Assembly: GCF_000350165.1 (NCBI RefSeq)
Contig: NZ_CAUI01000005.1
Span: 836,506 to 900,505, forward strand
Direction: 5' to 3'
From: Halanaerobium saccharolyticum subsp. saccharolyticum DSM 6643
Lineage (GTDB): Bacteria > Bacillota > Halanaerobiia > Halanaerobiales > Halanaerobiaceae
DNA length: 64,000 nt
Under the pieces are notes generated by a model that had not been told where the DNA came from, did no database searches, and worked only from the letters and a program-made list of their open reading frames with translations. Positions 33,203 through 41,366 of this stretch are shown here, piece by piece (position 1 is the stretch's first letter; the number at the start of each line of letters is the position of its first letter). The position numbers were made by a program, and so were the translations under genes.

Positions 33203-34600
33203 ATGCAGAATCAGATAATCGAGAAGTTAGAAGCAATTGTTGGCGAAAAATGGGTTGATACAGACTCAGAACGAGTACTTTCCTACAGTCTGGAAAGCAC
33301 AAATGATAATTATAGTCTGGTAGCACCAGAACCTGTATCCGGCTCGGTAGTGGTAAAAGCTGCTGACAGTGAAGAAATAGCTGCTGTTTTAAAATTTGCA
33401 AATCAAGAAAAAATTAATGTTATTGCTAGAGGTGCAGGAACTGCACTGGCAGCTAATACTATACCAGATCAGGAAAGTATAATTTTATCATTAGAAAGAC
33501 TGGATAAAATCTTAGAAATTGACGAAGAAAATATGCTTTTAAAAGCCGAAGCAGCAGTTAGTCTGGGCGATATTATAGAAGAGTTAAAAAGCAATGACCA
33601 TCTATATTTCCCCCTGCATCCTGGAGATGAAGGAGCACAGGCTGGAGGAATGGTTGCGATGAATGCCGGTGGAGTTAGAGCAGTAAAACACGGGATTATG
33701 CGGAATCAGATTTTAGGAATGAAGGTTGTACTGCCCACAGGTGAGATAGTTCATTATGGGGGCAGTAAGGGAAAATTGCTGAAAAATAATGCCGGTTATG
33801 ATCTAATGCAGCTTTTAATTGGCAGTGAAGGTACTTTAGGTGTAATAACTGAAGTTAGTTTAAAATTATATCCAGAGCCAAAAGCAAATGGAACTCTGAT
33901 TGTGGCCTTTAATGACCGCAGAGACGCCTTTGGAGCAGTACCAGCTATTTTAAAAAGAGGTATTATTCCAATGGCATTAGAATATGTAGAAAAAGATGAA
34001 ATTGAGTTGGCAGCTGCTGATATAGGTAAAAAGTGGCCTGCTGAAAACGGTGAATATTTTTTAATAATTATGCTTTCAGAAGCTAAAGAAGATGATTTGT
34101 TTGAAATAGGAGCGCAGATTGATGAAATTACAGCTGAATTCGAGGCTGTGGATATGCTGATAGCACAGAGTATTAGTGAACGCAAAGATATTCTGGATAT
34201 TAGAAGTCATATTTTGCCTGCTATTACAGATAAAATTGTGGATAGTCCTGATGTAACTGTTCCTCGGGGCAGTCTCTTAGAATATTTAGATAAATTAAAT
34301 GAAATTGAAGCAAAGTATAAGACTAAATGTCCGGTTATAGCTCATGCTGGGGATGGTAATTTGCATGTTATAATTTTAAAAGAAGATGGAGAAAAACCTT
34401 CATATTTTACTGAAATAAAAGAAGATATTTACCAGAGTGCAGTTGATATTGGAGGAACAATTACCGGCGAACATGGTATTGGAAAACTGAGACAGGATTA
34501 TCTTTCAATGATGTATTCTAAAAGAGAGTTAGAAATTATGAAACAGATAAAAAGTGCATTTGATCCAAATAATATACTTAATGCTGGCAGAAGTATTTAA
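33203..34600 (+). CDS. FAD-linked D-lactate/glycolate dehydrogenase (GlcD/LctD family), Etf partner
   Basis: A 465-residue flavoprotein of the vanillyl-alcohol-oxidase fold. The FAD_binding_4 domain shows ARGAGTALAANTIPDQESI near 74-92 and HPGDEGAQAGGMVAMNAGGV near 138, while the C-terminal FAD-oxidase domain has CPVIAHAGDGNLHVII near 374 and GGTITGEHGIGKLRQDYL near 415, which carry substrate-binding His and Glu. It lies 38 bases after etfA. Together they match the layout of the electron-confurcating lactate dehydrogenase of Acetobacterium woodii (LctBCD), which oxidises lactate with NAD+ at the cost of reduced ferredoxin. Glycolate or 2-hydroxyglutarate are alternative substrates. No lactate permease or racemase is adjacent. 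A terminator follows. Confidence 0.85.
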   Translation: MQNQIIEKLEAIVGEKWVDTDSERVLSYSLESTNDNYSLVAPEPVSGSVVVKAADSEEIAAVLKFANQEKINVIARGAGTALAANTIPDQESIILSLERLDKILEIDEENMLLKAEAAVSLGDIIEELKSNDHLYFPLHPGDEGAQAGGMVAMNAGGVRAVKHGIMRNQILGMKVVLPTGEIVHYGGSKGKLLKNNAGYDLMQLLIGSEGTLGVITEVSLKLYPEPKANGTLIVAFNDRRDAFGAVPAILKRGIIPMALEYVEKDEIELAAADIGKKWPAENGEYFLIIMLSEAKEDDLFEIGAQIDEITAEFEAVDMLIAQSISERKDILDIRSHILPAITDKIVDSPDVTVPRGSLLEYLDKLNEIEAKYKTKCPVIAHAGDGNLHVIILKEDGEKPSYFTEIKEDIYQSAVDIGGTITGEHGIGKLRQDYLSMMYSKRELEIMKQIKSAFDPNNILNAGRSI

Positions 34601-34633
34601 AAAATCATTTAATTTAATCAAGGTATATATAAC

Positions 34634-34673
34634 AGGACTCTAGCTAATAAATATTAGGTGGAGTTCTTTTTTT
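34634..34673 (+). terminator. Rho-independent terminator after the Etf-dehydrogenase unit
   Basis: AGGACTCTAGCTAATA pairs with TATTAGGTGGAGTTCT (one mismatch, two G-T pairs) and is followed by a run of T. Confidence 0.85.
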
Positions 34674-34742
34674 ATAAAGGTAAAAAATAATTTATCAAGA
34701 ATAATATATATAGAAACTAAAAAGTTACTAGGAGCGATTAAA

Positions 34743-35147
34743 ATGAAGAATAAGAAAACTAAAAAAACAGCACCTTCAATTGATAAGTGGCTTCAAGAAG
34801 CAAAATCTGATCCCGAAGCTCTAAAAGAGGGAATGTACCTTGTTCATAATGGCATTGTGCGTCAGACATCCAGAGCTAAAGCGCGACAGGGTGTGGAAGA
34901 TGACGATGTTAAGGGAATGGATTTTGATTATGATGCGGCAAAGGTTGAGCAGGCCATTGCTGAAACAAAAAAGATGGAAGGGGTTTTTCATGCCAGAGTT
35001 TGGCTTAATCAGGGCCAGCTTGAGCTTGGAGAAGATATTATGTATGTCTTAATTGGTGGGGATATACGACCTCATGTAATCGATGCTCTGCAGTTTTTGG
35101 TTGGAAAAATTAAAAATGAATGTGTTAAAGAAATAGAAAAGAAATAA
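34743..35147 (+). CDS. MoaE-like molybdopterin synthase large-subunit family protein
   Basis: A 134-residue protein whose core resembles MoaE: MYLVHNGIVRQTSRAKAR near 33-50, then FHARVWLNQGQLELGEDIMY and IGGDIRPHVIDALQFLVGKI. MoaE has a comparable alpha/beta hammerhead with GDVVV-type strands. It lacks an adjacent MoaD, so it may not be a standard molybdopterin synthase. It is 20 bases before a TrmO-FmdE fusion gene whose FmdE half also belongs to molybdenum/tungsten enzyme biology, supporting the assignment. GGAGCG precedes the ATG. Confidence 0.6.
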   Translation: MKNKKTKKTAPSIDKWLQEAKSDPEALKEGMYLVHNGIVRQTSRAKARQGVEDDDVKGMDFDYDAAKVEQAIAETKKMEGVFHARVWLNQGQLELGEDIMYVLIGGDIRPHVIDALQFLVGKIKNECVKEIEKK

Positions 35148-35167
35148 TAAATATAAAGGAGTTAAAG

Positions 35168-36253
35168 ATGGAAATTAAAAAAATAGGTGAAGTCAGAAGC
35201 AAATATAAAAAACCGGTTGGCCCGGAGGAGATGAAAAAAAGTAAAAGCATAATTGAAATTGAAGCAGAATATTTAGCTGGATTAGATCAAATAGAGGATT
35301 ATGAATACCTACAGATTCTTTTCTATTTTCATAAATCAGAAGGTTATGACCTGATAAGCAAAAGAAGAATGGGACCAGAAAGAGGTTTGTTTACCTCCAG
35401 AAGTCCACGCCGCCCCAGTCCTATTGGAATGACTACAGTGGAATTAATAAAAAGAGACGGTGCTAAACTTCATGTTTATGGGCTTGATGCGATAGATGGA
35501 ACTCCTGTGATAGATATCAAACCTTATTCCTCTTTTATGGATCAGCCGACACTTTCTCTGCAAAAAAAGACACCACGTTATCAGATTAATAAATTGATTG
35601 AATATCAAAATTTTTACGATTTACTGCTGAAAGCTGGAGAATTACACGGTCATTACTGCCCGTTTCTAGCCCTGGGAGTGCTGGCTGCCGGAGATGCTTT
35701 AAACAGGCTGGCTGCTGATAATGATGGCATGGAAGATTTACTTGCTGTAGTCGAAACAAACAGCTGCTTTAGTGATGGAGTTCAGTATGCTGCTGGTACC
35801 ACCTTTGGTAATAACTCTCTAATTTATCGCGATTTTGGTAAAACTGCAGTGACCTTTGTTAACAGAAATGAGCCCACTAAGAATCTTAGATATTACCTAA
35901 AAGATAATGATTTTATCAGCAGAGAATATCCAAAAGCAGGGAAATTATTTAAAAAAGTTATTGCCGAAAGAAAAGGCACTAAAAAAGAACAGGAAAAGAT
36001 GAAAGAACTCTGGCAGGAAATAGCCTTTGAGATCATTGAAGTTGAGACTGAAAAATTCTTTAAGATTGAAGAAGATACTAAAATTGAGATACCAGATTAT
36101 GCTCCTATTTTTGATGATCACTACTGCAGTCAGTGTGGAGAAAAGCTAATGGCTGTTAAAACTGTTGAAAAAGATGATCAAGTTTTCTGTAAAGGCTGTG
36201 CTCAAAGCAAATATTATCAACTTGACGGCCGTGGTATAGTAGAAAAAAGGTAA
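35168..36253 (+). CDS. Fusion of TrmO/TsaA-type (UPF0066) domain with FmdE domain and C-terminal zinc ribbon
   Basis: The 361-residue product has three parts. Residues 1 to about 125 are a TrmO-type SAM-binding domain, with RSKYKKPVGPEEM, ERGLFTSRSPRRPSPIGMT and VYGLDAIDGTPVIDIKPY. From about 150 to 300 it is FmdE-like (GELHGHYCPFLALGVLAAGD with its Cys and His, TNSCFSDGVQYAAGTT). The end holds CSQCGEKL and CKGCAQS, a zinc ribbon normal for FmdE. TrmO methylates N6-threonylcarbamoyl-A37 of tRNA; FmdE-like proteins are linked to molybdenum or tungsten formylmethanofuran dehydrogenase and metal trafficking. With the MoaE-like gene upstream, a role in molybdenum or tungsten cofactor handling is more likely than tRNA modification. 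Confidence 0.85.
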   Translation: MEIKKIGEVRSKYKKPVGPEEMKKSKSIIEIEAEYLAGLDQIEDYEYLQILFYFHKSEGYDLISKRRMGPERGLFTSRSPRRPSPIGMTTVELIKRDGAKLHVYGLDAIDGTPVIDIKPYSSFMDQPTLSLQKKTPRYQINKLIEYQNFYDLLLKAGELHGHYCPFLALGVLAAGDALNRLAADNDGMEDLLAVVETNSCFSDGVQYAAGTTFGNNSLIYRDFGKTAVTFVNRNEPTKNLRYYLKDNDFISREYPKAGKLFKKVIAERKGTKKEQEKMKELWQEIAFEIIEVETEKFFKIEEDTKIEIPDYAPIFDDHYCSQCGEKLMAVKTVEKDDQVFCKGCAQSKYYQLDGRGIVEKR

Positions 36254-36266
36254 TTGGAGGTAAAAA

Positions 36267-36569
36267 ATGATAAAACATGTAGTAATGTGGGAGTTTAAAG
36301 ATTTTGCTGAAAATAATGAAAAAAAGAAAAATGTTGAGTTAGCAAAACAAAAGTTATTATCACTTAAGGATTTAGTTGATCAAATCCAGTCTATTGAGGT
36401 TGGTAAAAATATCAATCAAAGTGAGGCAGCTTATGACCTGGTATTAATTACTGAGTTTAAAGATCTTGTTGACCTAGACGAATATCAAAACCATCCCGAA
36501 CACAAACAGGCAGCAGCATTTATAGGGAAGGTTGCAGCTAAAAGAGTTTTAGTTGATTATGAAAAATAA
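36267..36569 (+). CDS. Dabb-family (stress-responsive A/B barrel) protein
   Basis: A 100-residue protein starting MIKHVVMWEFKDFAENNEK, with IQSIEVGKNINQSEAAYDLVLITEF in the middle (two family strands) and YQNHPEHKQAAAFIGKVAAKRVLVDY at the end (both segments shown here in part). That is the complete Dabb dimeric ferredoxin-like fold (PF07876). Function in bacteria is mostly unknown. GGAGG lies before the ATG. It follows the FmdE-fusion gene by 13 bases and precedes the aldolase gene by 66. Confidence 0.9.
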   Translation: MIKHVVMWEFKDFAENNEKKKNVELAKQKLLSLKDLVDQIQSIEVGKNINQSEAAYDLVLITEFKDLVDLDEYQNHPEHKQAAAFIGKVAAKRVLVDYEK

Positions 36570-36635
36570 TTTACTGCAATTGGTTAGGACTTAAGCTCAA
36601 AGAAAATATTTTCAAAATAAATGGAGGTATTTATT

Positions 36636-37520
36636 ATGAATAAAAAACAAATTGATTTAATGGAAAATGGTGAAGGTTTTATAGCTGCACTGGATCAGAG
36701 TGGTGGAAGCACACCAGGAGCGTTAGCAGATTATGGTATAGCTGAAGCTGAATATGAAACAGAAGCAGAAATGTTTAAGCTTATTCATGAAATGAGAACA
36801 AGAGTCATAACCAGTCCTGCCTTCAGCTCTGACCAAATTTTAGCTGCAATATTATTTAAACAGACAATGAATAATAAAATGGAAGGCAAATATACTGCTG
36901 ATTATCTCTGGGAAGAAAAAGGTATACTGCCAATACTTAAAGTTGATCAGGGGACAGAAAACAAAGAAAATGGAGTTCAACTGATGAAACCGATGACTAA
37001 ACTTGAGCAGCTGCTTGAAGAGGCAAAAAAGCATAATATTTTTGGAACTAAAATGAGGTCTATTATTCATAGTGCTAATCCAAAAGGAATTAAAGATATT
37101 GCTGCTCAACAGTTTGAATATGGTAAGAAGATTTATGATGCAGGCTTTATACCTATTTTAGAACCAGAAGTAAATATTAAAAGTGAAGATAAATTTGAAT
37201 CTGAAAAAATCTTAAAAGAAGAAATTCTAAAGCTGCTTCAAGAATTAGACGATGAAAAATATATATTTAAACTATCGATACCAAGTCAGGCCGACTTCTA
37301 TCAGGACATTATTGAACATCCAAACGTAGTCAGGGTAGTCGCTTTATCTGGAGGCTACAGTCAGGAAGCTGCTGTTAATAAACTATCTGAAAACCATAAT
37401 ATGATTGCAAGCTTTTCGCGGGCACTGCTGCAGGATCTAGATGTTGATCAATCAAAAGAAGAATTTAATAATACACTTAAAGATGCAGTGATTAAAATTT
37501 ATAATGCTTCAATAACTTAA
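36636..37520 (+). CDS. fda: Fructose-bisphosphate aldolase class I
   Basis: ATG at 36636 has GGAGG (36623-36627) upstream. The 294-residue protein matches bacterial class I Fda (about 295 residues in Staphylococcus). It has GFIAALDQSGGSTPGALADYG near residues 12-32, with ALDQSGGS binding phosphate, ILPILKVDQGTE near 98 with a catalytic Lys, IPILEPEVNI near 180 and YIFKLSIPSQADFY near 205 with the Schiff-base Lys. It splits fructose 1,6-bisphosphate into DHAP and glyceraldehyde 3-phosphate in glycolysis, where the products of the galactonate and glycerol routes also enter. It is closed by a terminator. Confidence 0.92.
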   Translation: MNKKQIDLMENGEGFIAALDQSGGSTPGALADYGIAEAEYETEAEMFKLIHEMRTRVITSPAFSSDQILAAILFKQTMNNKMEGKYTADYLWEEKGILPILKVDQGTENKENGVQLMKPMTKLEQLLEEAKKHNIFGTKMRSIIHSANPKGIKDIAAQQFEYGKKIYDAGFIPILEPEVNIKSEDKFESEKILKEEILKLLQELDDEKYIFKLSIPSQADFYQDIIEHPNVVRVVALSGGYSQEAAVNKLSENHNMIASFSRALLQDLDVDQSKEEFNNTLKDAVIKIYNASIT

Positions 37521-37528
37521 TCTGTTTT

Positions 37529-37566
37529 AGAAAAAGCCAGGCATTAAAAGTGTCTGCTTTTTCTAT
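37529..37566 (+). terminator. Rho-independent terminator after fda
   Basis: AGAAAAAGC, then AGGCA, pairs with TGTCT, then GCTTTTTCT, with one bulged base. The A-rich and T-rich arms make it potentially bidirectional. Confidence 0.75.
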
Positions 37567-37583
37567 TAATACTTTATTCAGAA

Positions 37584-37673
37584 CTGGAGATTTTCGAAAA
37601 CTGTGGCCATATGCTTTTTTGGGATGAGCCTCAGAAATTTAATAAAAGACTTTCGGAATTTATTGATAAATAA
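37584..37673 (+). pseudogene. C-terminal fragment of an alpha/beta hydrolase gene
   Basis: Thirty codons from 37584 read LEIFENCGHMLFWDEPQK and end FNKRLSEFIDK before TAA at 37671. ENCGHMxFWDEPxKF is the catalytic-histidine end of alpha/beta hydrolases. There is no start, no binding site and no upstream part of the gene, so only the tail of a deleted gene remains. Confidence 0.75.
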
Positions 37674-37735
37674 AATCGTAGCAAGTTTGTTAATTTTAAA
37701 AATAAAAGGGGAGGTAGCTTTTTTTAGCATTAATT

Positions 37736-38704
37736 ATGAGAGATATTAGTATTTTAGCTGCAGAGTCACTTGGAGTTAGAGCCTTATGCTGTTTGGTAGA
37801 AAAAGATAATCAAAAGCTATTAATTGATCCTGGGATTTCATTAGGCTATACCCGCCATGGTCTGCTTCCACATCCGATTCAAATTGCTGTAGATGAAATT
37901 ATAAGGGAGCGAATTATAGCCGAACTAAAAAAAGCAACTGATCTTGTGATCAGTCATTTTCACGGTGATCATATTCCTTTTCAAGAAGCTAATATCTATC
38001 AAATTAAATTAAATAATGTAAAAACGCATTTAAAAGGATTAAAGATCTGGTCCAAATCTGTAGAAAATGAGTCGCATAAATTTCAGGAAAGAGCCTGGAA
38101 TCTCAAATTTAGCTCTGATCATTTTGTTACTGCAGAAAATAAAAGTGTAGGGGATCTTAGTTTTTCAAGTCCAGTTTTTCATGGGGAAAAGGACTCTTTT
38201 CTGGGAGAGGTAATGATGACCAGGGTCAAAATGAAGGACAAAATTTTTGTTCATGCTTCTGATATTCAGTTTTTATATAGACCAACTATTGATCGAATAA
38301 TAGAATTAAATCCTGATATTGTAATTGCTAGTGGTCCTCCTCTTTATCTGTCGCACATTGACCAAAAAACAGCAGCAGAAGCAGCAGAAAACATATTATG
38401 TTTAAGCAGTAAAGTAGATACTTTAATTGTTGACCACCATCTTTTGCGTTCAGAAGCAGGTTTAGCATATTTAAGAAAATTAAATGCTAAATCTAATCAT
38501 AAAATTATTACAGCCGCTGATTTTATGGGGATTAAGCCCTGCTTATTAGAAGCAAGAAGAGAAGAACTTTATCATAAATTTCCAGTTTCAGATAACTGGC
38601 ATCAAAAATATGAAAAAGGAAAGGTTAATACTGCAGCTTATTTAATTGAGGCTCGAAATAAGCTTTCAGATTTTGAAAAATTATATAAATATATAAGCAG
38701 ATAA
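37736..38704 (+). CDS. UPF0282-type MBL-fold hydrolase
   Basis: A 322-residue metallo-beta-lactamase-fold protein. It has AAESLGVRALCCLVE and IDPGISLGYTRHGLLPHPIQ at the start, typical of UPF0282, the zinc site SHFHGDHIPF near 79-88, FHGEKDS near 143, HASDIQF near 168 and VDHHLLRS near 233. The substrate is unknown; archaeal relatives are common. The ribosome binding site GGGGAGG (37708-37714) is about 21 bases before the ATG, too far to be ordinary. Either the leader folds or a rare non-ATG start is used closer by; the frame is closed by TAG at 37715. It heads a run with the small DUF2007-like and dipeptidase genes. Confidence 0.82.
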   Translation: MRDISILAAESLGVRALCCLVEKDNQKLLIDPGISLGYTRHGLLPHPIQIAVDEIIRERIIAELKKATDLVISHFHGDHIPFQEANIYQIKLNNVKTHLKGLKIWSKSVENESHKFQERAWNLKFSSDHFVTAENKSVGDLSFSSPVFHGEKDSFLGEVMMTRVKMKDKIFVHASDIQFLYRPTIDRIIELNPDIVIASGPPLYLSHIDQKTAAEAAENILCLSSKVDTLIVDHHLLRSEAGLAYLRKLNAKSNHKIITAADFMGIKPCLLEARREELYHKFPVSDNWHQKYEKGKVNTAAYLIEARNKLSDFEKLYKYISR

Positions 38705-38724
38705 AATAATAAGGAGCTAAGACT

Positions 38725-39099
38725 ATGTCAGATTTCAAGCTGCATCATTTAATAACAACCGGAGCCAACGAAGCAGAGATGATTGAGGCAGTACTCAATG
38801 ATAATCAGATTGAAGTCATTGTGCGTCATGATGAGTTTGGTGACTACAGTATGCTTTACATGGGTTTTTCAGCTTATAATATAGAGCTTTATGTTGCAGA
38901 AGAGGATTATGAAAAGGCTAAGGAACTGTTGAATGATCTAAATATAGAGATTACTAAAGATTCTAAAAAAGTTGAACAGAATACAAAAAATGAAAAGCAT
39001 AAAAATAGTAAAAAAACTATTTCTTTTTATCTGGCTCAAATTGCTAAAATTATCATTATCCTATATCTGCTTATACATTTAATACCCTTGATTTTTTAA
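38725..39099 (+). CDS. DUF2007-like small protein with C-terminal membrane anchor
   Basis: A 124-residue protein. The first 75 residues match the DUF2007 style: an N-terminal HHLITTGANEAEMIEAVLND with IEVIVRHDEFG, then IELYVAEEDYEKAKELL, a small ferredoxin-like fold. A lysine-rich linker follows, then one membrane helix (about 103-123, ending LIHLIPLIF). Related proteins are described only as putative signal transducers. AAGGAG lies before the ATG. It is 20 bases after the UPF0282 gene and 56 before the dipeptidase. Confidence 0.75.
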   Translation: MSDFKLHHLITTGANEAEMIEAVLNDNQIEVIVRHDEFGDYSMLYMGFSAYNIELYVAEEDYEKAKELLNDLNIEITKDSKKVEQNTKNEKHKNSKKTISFYLAQIAKIIIILYLLIHLIPLIF

Positions 39100-39155
39100 A
39101 TAGCTTTAATAAAATTTTCTAAAATAAATTATATAAAGGCCGGGAGCTGATTACT

Positions 39156-40136
39156 TTGGGGTATATCGATTTACACTGTGACAGTTTACTAAGAATTTTT
39201 AATAAATATGAAAAAGAGAATTTATCTGAAAATAAAAATCTTAGTGTTGATTTTAAGGGGCTAAAACAGGGAGGCGCTTTAGCTCAATTTTTTGCTGTTT
39301 TTCTACCTGATCAAGAGACACTAAAAGAGATTAAAGTAGCAGAGATAGATGATGACTTATATATTAATAAATTAATTAAAATATTAAAAAATGAAGTTAA
39401 AGCAAATAATGATCTAATTGAGATGGCTTATAATTATCAGGATATAATAAATAATCAAAAAGCAAATAAGATTTCAGCACTTTTGACAATTGAGGATGGG
39501 AGAAGTGTCAATGCTGATCTCGAAAAAATAAAAAAATATTATAAAGATGGAATAAGACTGATAACCCTGCTCTGGAATCATGAAAACTGTTTTGGCTATC
39601 CAAATTCAAATGATCAAAAAATTATGAGCAGAGGTCTTAAAGATTTTGGAATTGAAGCAGTTAAATATATGAATGAAATTGGAATGATTATTGATGTATC
39701 TCATCTTTCAGATGGAGGCTTCTATGATGTTGCAGAATATAGTGAAAAACCATTTATAGCTTCTCATTCGAATGCACGTAATCTGGCTGCTCATCCAAGA
39801 AATCTAAAAGATGATATGATAAAGATAATAGCAGAAAAAGGTGGGGTAATAGGTTTAAATTTTGCGCCGCAATTTTTGAATAATAATTCTTCAAATGAAG
39901 ACAGCAAAATAGAAGAGATGATATATCATTTGAATTATATAAAAAACTTGGGCGGGGAGTCTGTACTGGCCTTAGGTAGCGATTTAGATGGTATTCACGG
40001 TAATTTAGAAATAGACAGCAGCCAAAAAATGCCACTTTTATTTAAAGCTTTGAAAAATGATGGTTGGAGTAATGATTTAATTGAAAAATTTAAGGCAAAA
40101 AATGCTTTAAGAGTAATCAAAGAAGTATTAAAATAA
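39156..40136 (+). CDS. Membrane dipeptidase family (M19) zinc dipeptidase
   Basis: TTG start at 39156, with GGGAG upstream. The 326-residue protein has DLHCDSLLRIF at the start with the first His-Asp metal pair, LLTIEDGRSVN near 109 with the bridging Glu, IDVSHLSDGGFYDV near 180, ASHSNARNLAAHPRNL near 200 and LALGSDLDGIHG near 272. All are M19 landmarks. It would cut dipeptides, including some with a dehydro or D-residue, with two zinc ions. There is no signal peptide, so it acts in the cytoplasm. An extended -10 promoter for the next gene overlaps its downstream edge. Confidence 0.92.
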   Translation: MGYIDLHCDSLLRIFNKYEKENLSENKNLSVDFKGLKQGGALAQFFAVFLPDQETLKEIKVAEIDDDLYINKLIKILKNEVKANNDLIEMAYNYQDIINNQKANKISALLTIEDGRSVNADLEKIKKYYKDGIRLITLLWNHENCFGYPNSNDQKIMSRGLKDFGIEAVKYMNEIGMIIDVSHLSDGGFYDVAEYSEKPFIASHSNARNLAAHPRNLKDDMIKIIAEKGGVIGLNFAPQFLNNNSSNEDSKIEEMIYHLNYIKNLGGESVLALGSDLDGIHGNLEIDSSQKMPLLFKALKNDGWSNDLIEKFKAKNALRVIKEVLK

Positions 40137-40145
40137 TAGAAGTAT

Positions 40146-40154
40146 TGATATAAT
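40146..40154 (+). promoter_or_regulatory. Extended -10 promoter for the lipoate ligase gene
   Basis: TGATATAAT follows the dipeptidase stop codon closely. No convincing -35 is visible. Confidence 0.4.
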
Positions 40155-40192
40155 AGAATTATTAAGTAAATCGGAAGGGGCACTTATATATT

Positions 40193-41233
40193 ATGCAAAA
40201 CAAAAACTTGAAAGCTAAATATGCAGCAGGAGCAGGTTATAATCCCTGGTACAATTTAGCTTTAGAAGAATATTTACTAGACAATTTAGGAGAAAATGAA
40301 ATAATACTTTATCTCTGGCAGAATGATAATACGGTTGTAATTGGCCGCAATCAAAATGCCTGGCAGGAATGCAGAGTTGGTGATTTAGAAGAAAACGGTG
40401 GTAAATTGGCCCGGCGTCTTTCAGGTGGAGGAGCGGTTTTTCACGATTTAGGAAATCTAAATTATACCCTGCTGATGCCGAGAAAAAAATACAACTTAAA
40501 AGAAAATCTTAAGGTAATTTTAAAAGCTCTGCAGGACTTAGGGGTTGAGGCTGAATTTTCGGGACGTAATGATTTAATTTCTGGCGGTAAAAAAATATCA
40601 GGTAATGCCTATTATCTCGGTTCTAAAGCCGCTTATATTCACGGTACAGTTTTAGTAAATAGTGATCTTGAAAAGCTGGTTTCCTACTTAAAAGTATCAG
40701 ATGCTAAAATAAAATCTAAGGGAATTGATTCAATAAAATCAAGAGTTATGAACTTAAGTGAAATTGATGATAAACTAACTGTAGCCAAAATAAAAGAAAG
40801 TATTAAAACAAATTTTGCTGAACTATATAATCAGGGTCAGCCGCTGGAAGAAATTAAAATAGAAGCTGCTGAAAACGAAGAATTTAAAAAAATATATGAT
40901 AAATACTCTTCTTGGGACTGGCGCTTTGGTAAAAGTCCTGATTTTGATATTACTTTAAAAAATCGTTTTCAGTGGGGGGAAGTAGAGTTGAATCTCAAAT
41001 TATCTTCAGCTACAATAAAAAAAGCTGTTTTGTATTCTGATGCAATGTACAGTGATTTAATTCCTAAAATAGCAGATTCACTAACAAATCAACCCTTTGA
41101 ATTAACAAAAATATTAAAAGCAGCTGAAAAAAGCCTTGCAAATTATAACTGGCAGAATAAAAATGAAGGGGAAAATATAAGTGAAGATTTTTTAAATTGG
41201 TTAGAAAAAGAATTAAAAACAATAATCTATTAA
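40193..41233 (+). CDS. lplA: Lipoate--protein ligase
   Basis: A 346-residue protein with NPWYNLALEEYLL near residue 18, NTVVIGRNQNAWQEC near 46, and RRLSGGGAVFHDLGNLNYT near 70-88, the lipoate/biotin ligase signature. FSGRNDLISGGKKISGNAYY near 122 and HGTVLVN near 147 complete the catalytic domain, and a C-terminal accessory domain is present, as in LplA of E. coli. It attaches free lipoate to E2 or glycine-cleavage H proteins using ATP. No lipoyl-domain gene is nearby. A terminator overlaps its stop codon. Confidence 0.93.
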   Translation: MQNKNLKAKYAAGAGYNPWYNLALEEYLLDNLGENEIILYLWQNDNTVVIGRNQNAWQECRVGDLEENGGKLARRLSGGGAVFHDLGNLNYTLLMPRKKYNLKENLKVILKALQDLGVEAEFSGRNDLISGGKKISGNAYYLGSKAAYIHGTVLVNSDLEKLVSYLKVSDAKIKSKGIDSIKSRVMNLSEIDDKLTVAKIKESIKTNFAELYNQGQPLEEIKIEAAENEEFKKIYDKYSSWDWRFGKSPDFDITLKNRFQWGEVELNLKLSSATIKKAVLYSDAMYSDLIPKIADSLTNQPFELTKILKAAEKSLANYNWQNKNEGENISEDFLNWLEKELKTIIY

Positions 41234-41261
41234 AAAAACGGGGTATCTGCCTCGTTTTTTT
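41232..41261 (+). terminator. Rho-independent terminator after lplA
   Basis: The A run plus CGGGG pairs with CCTCG plus the T run around the loop TATCTG. The stem begins within the lplA stop codon. Confidence 0.85.
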
Positions 41262-41264
41262 GAT

Positions 41265-41294
41265 TTAACACTAAAAAATATGCTAAACTATAAT
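41265..41294 (+). promoter_or_regulatory. Sigma-A promoter for the hydantoinase-deacetylase operon
   Basis: TTAACA (41265-41270), an 18-base spacer and TATAAT (41289-41294), directly behind the lplA terminator. Confidence 0.65.
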
Positions 41295-41366
41295 ATAGAA
41301 AATAATAGCAAACAGCTTTAATTGAATTCATCTAAAAACAATAGCTAACACAATAGGGGTGGTTTA

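Noticed and set aside
33796..34185. 129-codon open frame on the - strand inside the FAD dehydrogenase gene
   Set aside because: Shadow of a conserved gene, with Ser/Ile-rich low-complexity protein and no recognisable motif.
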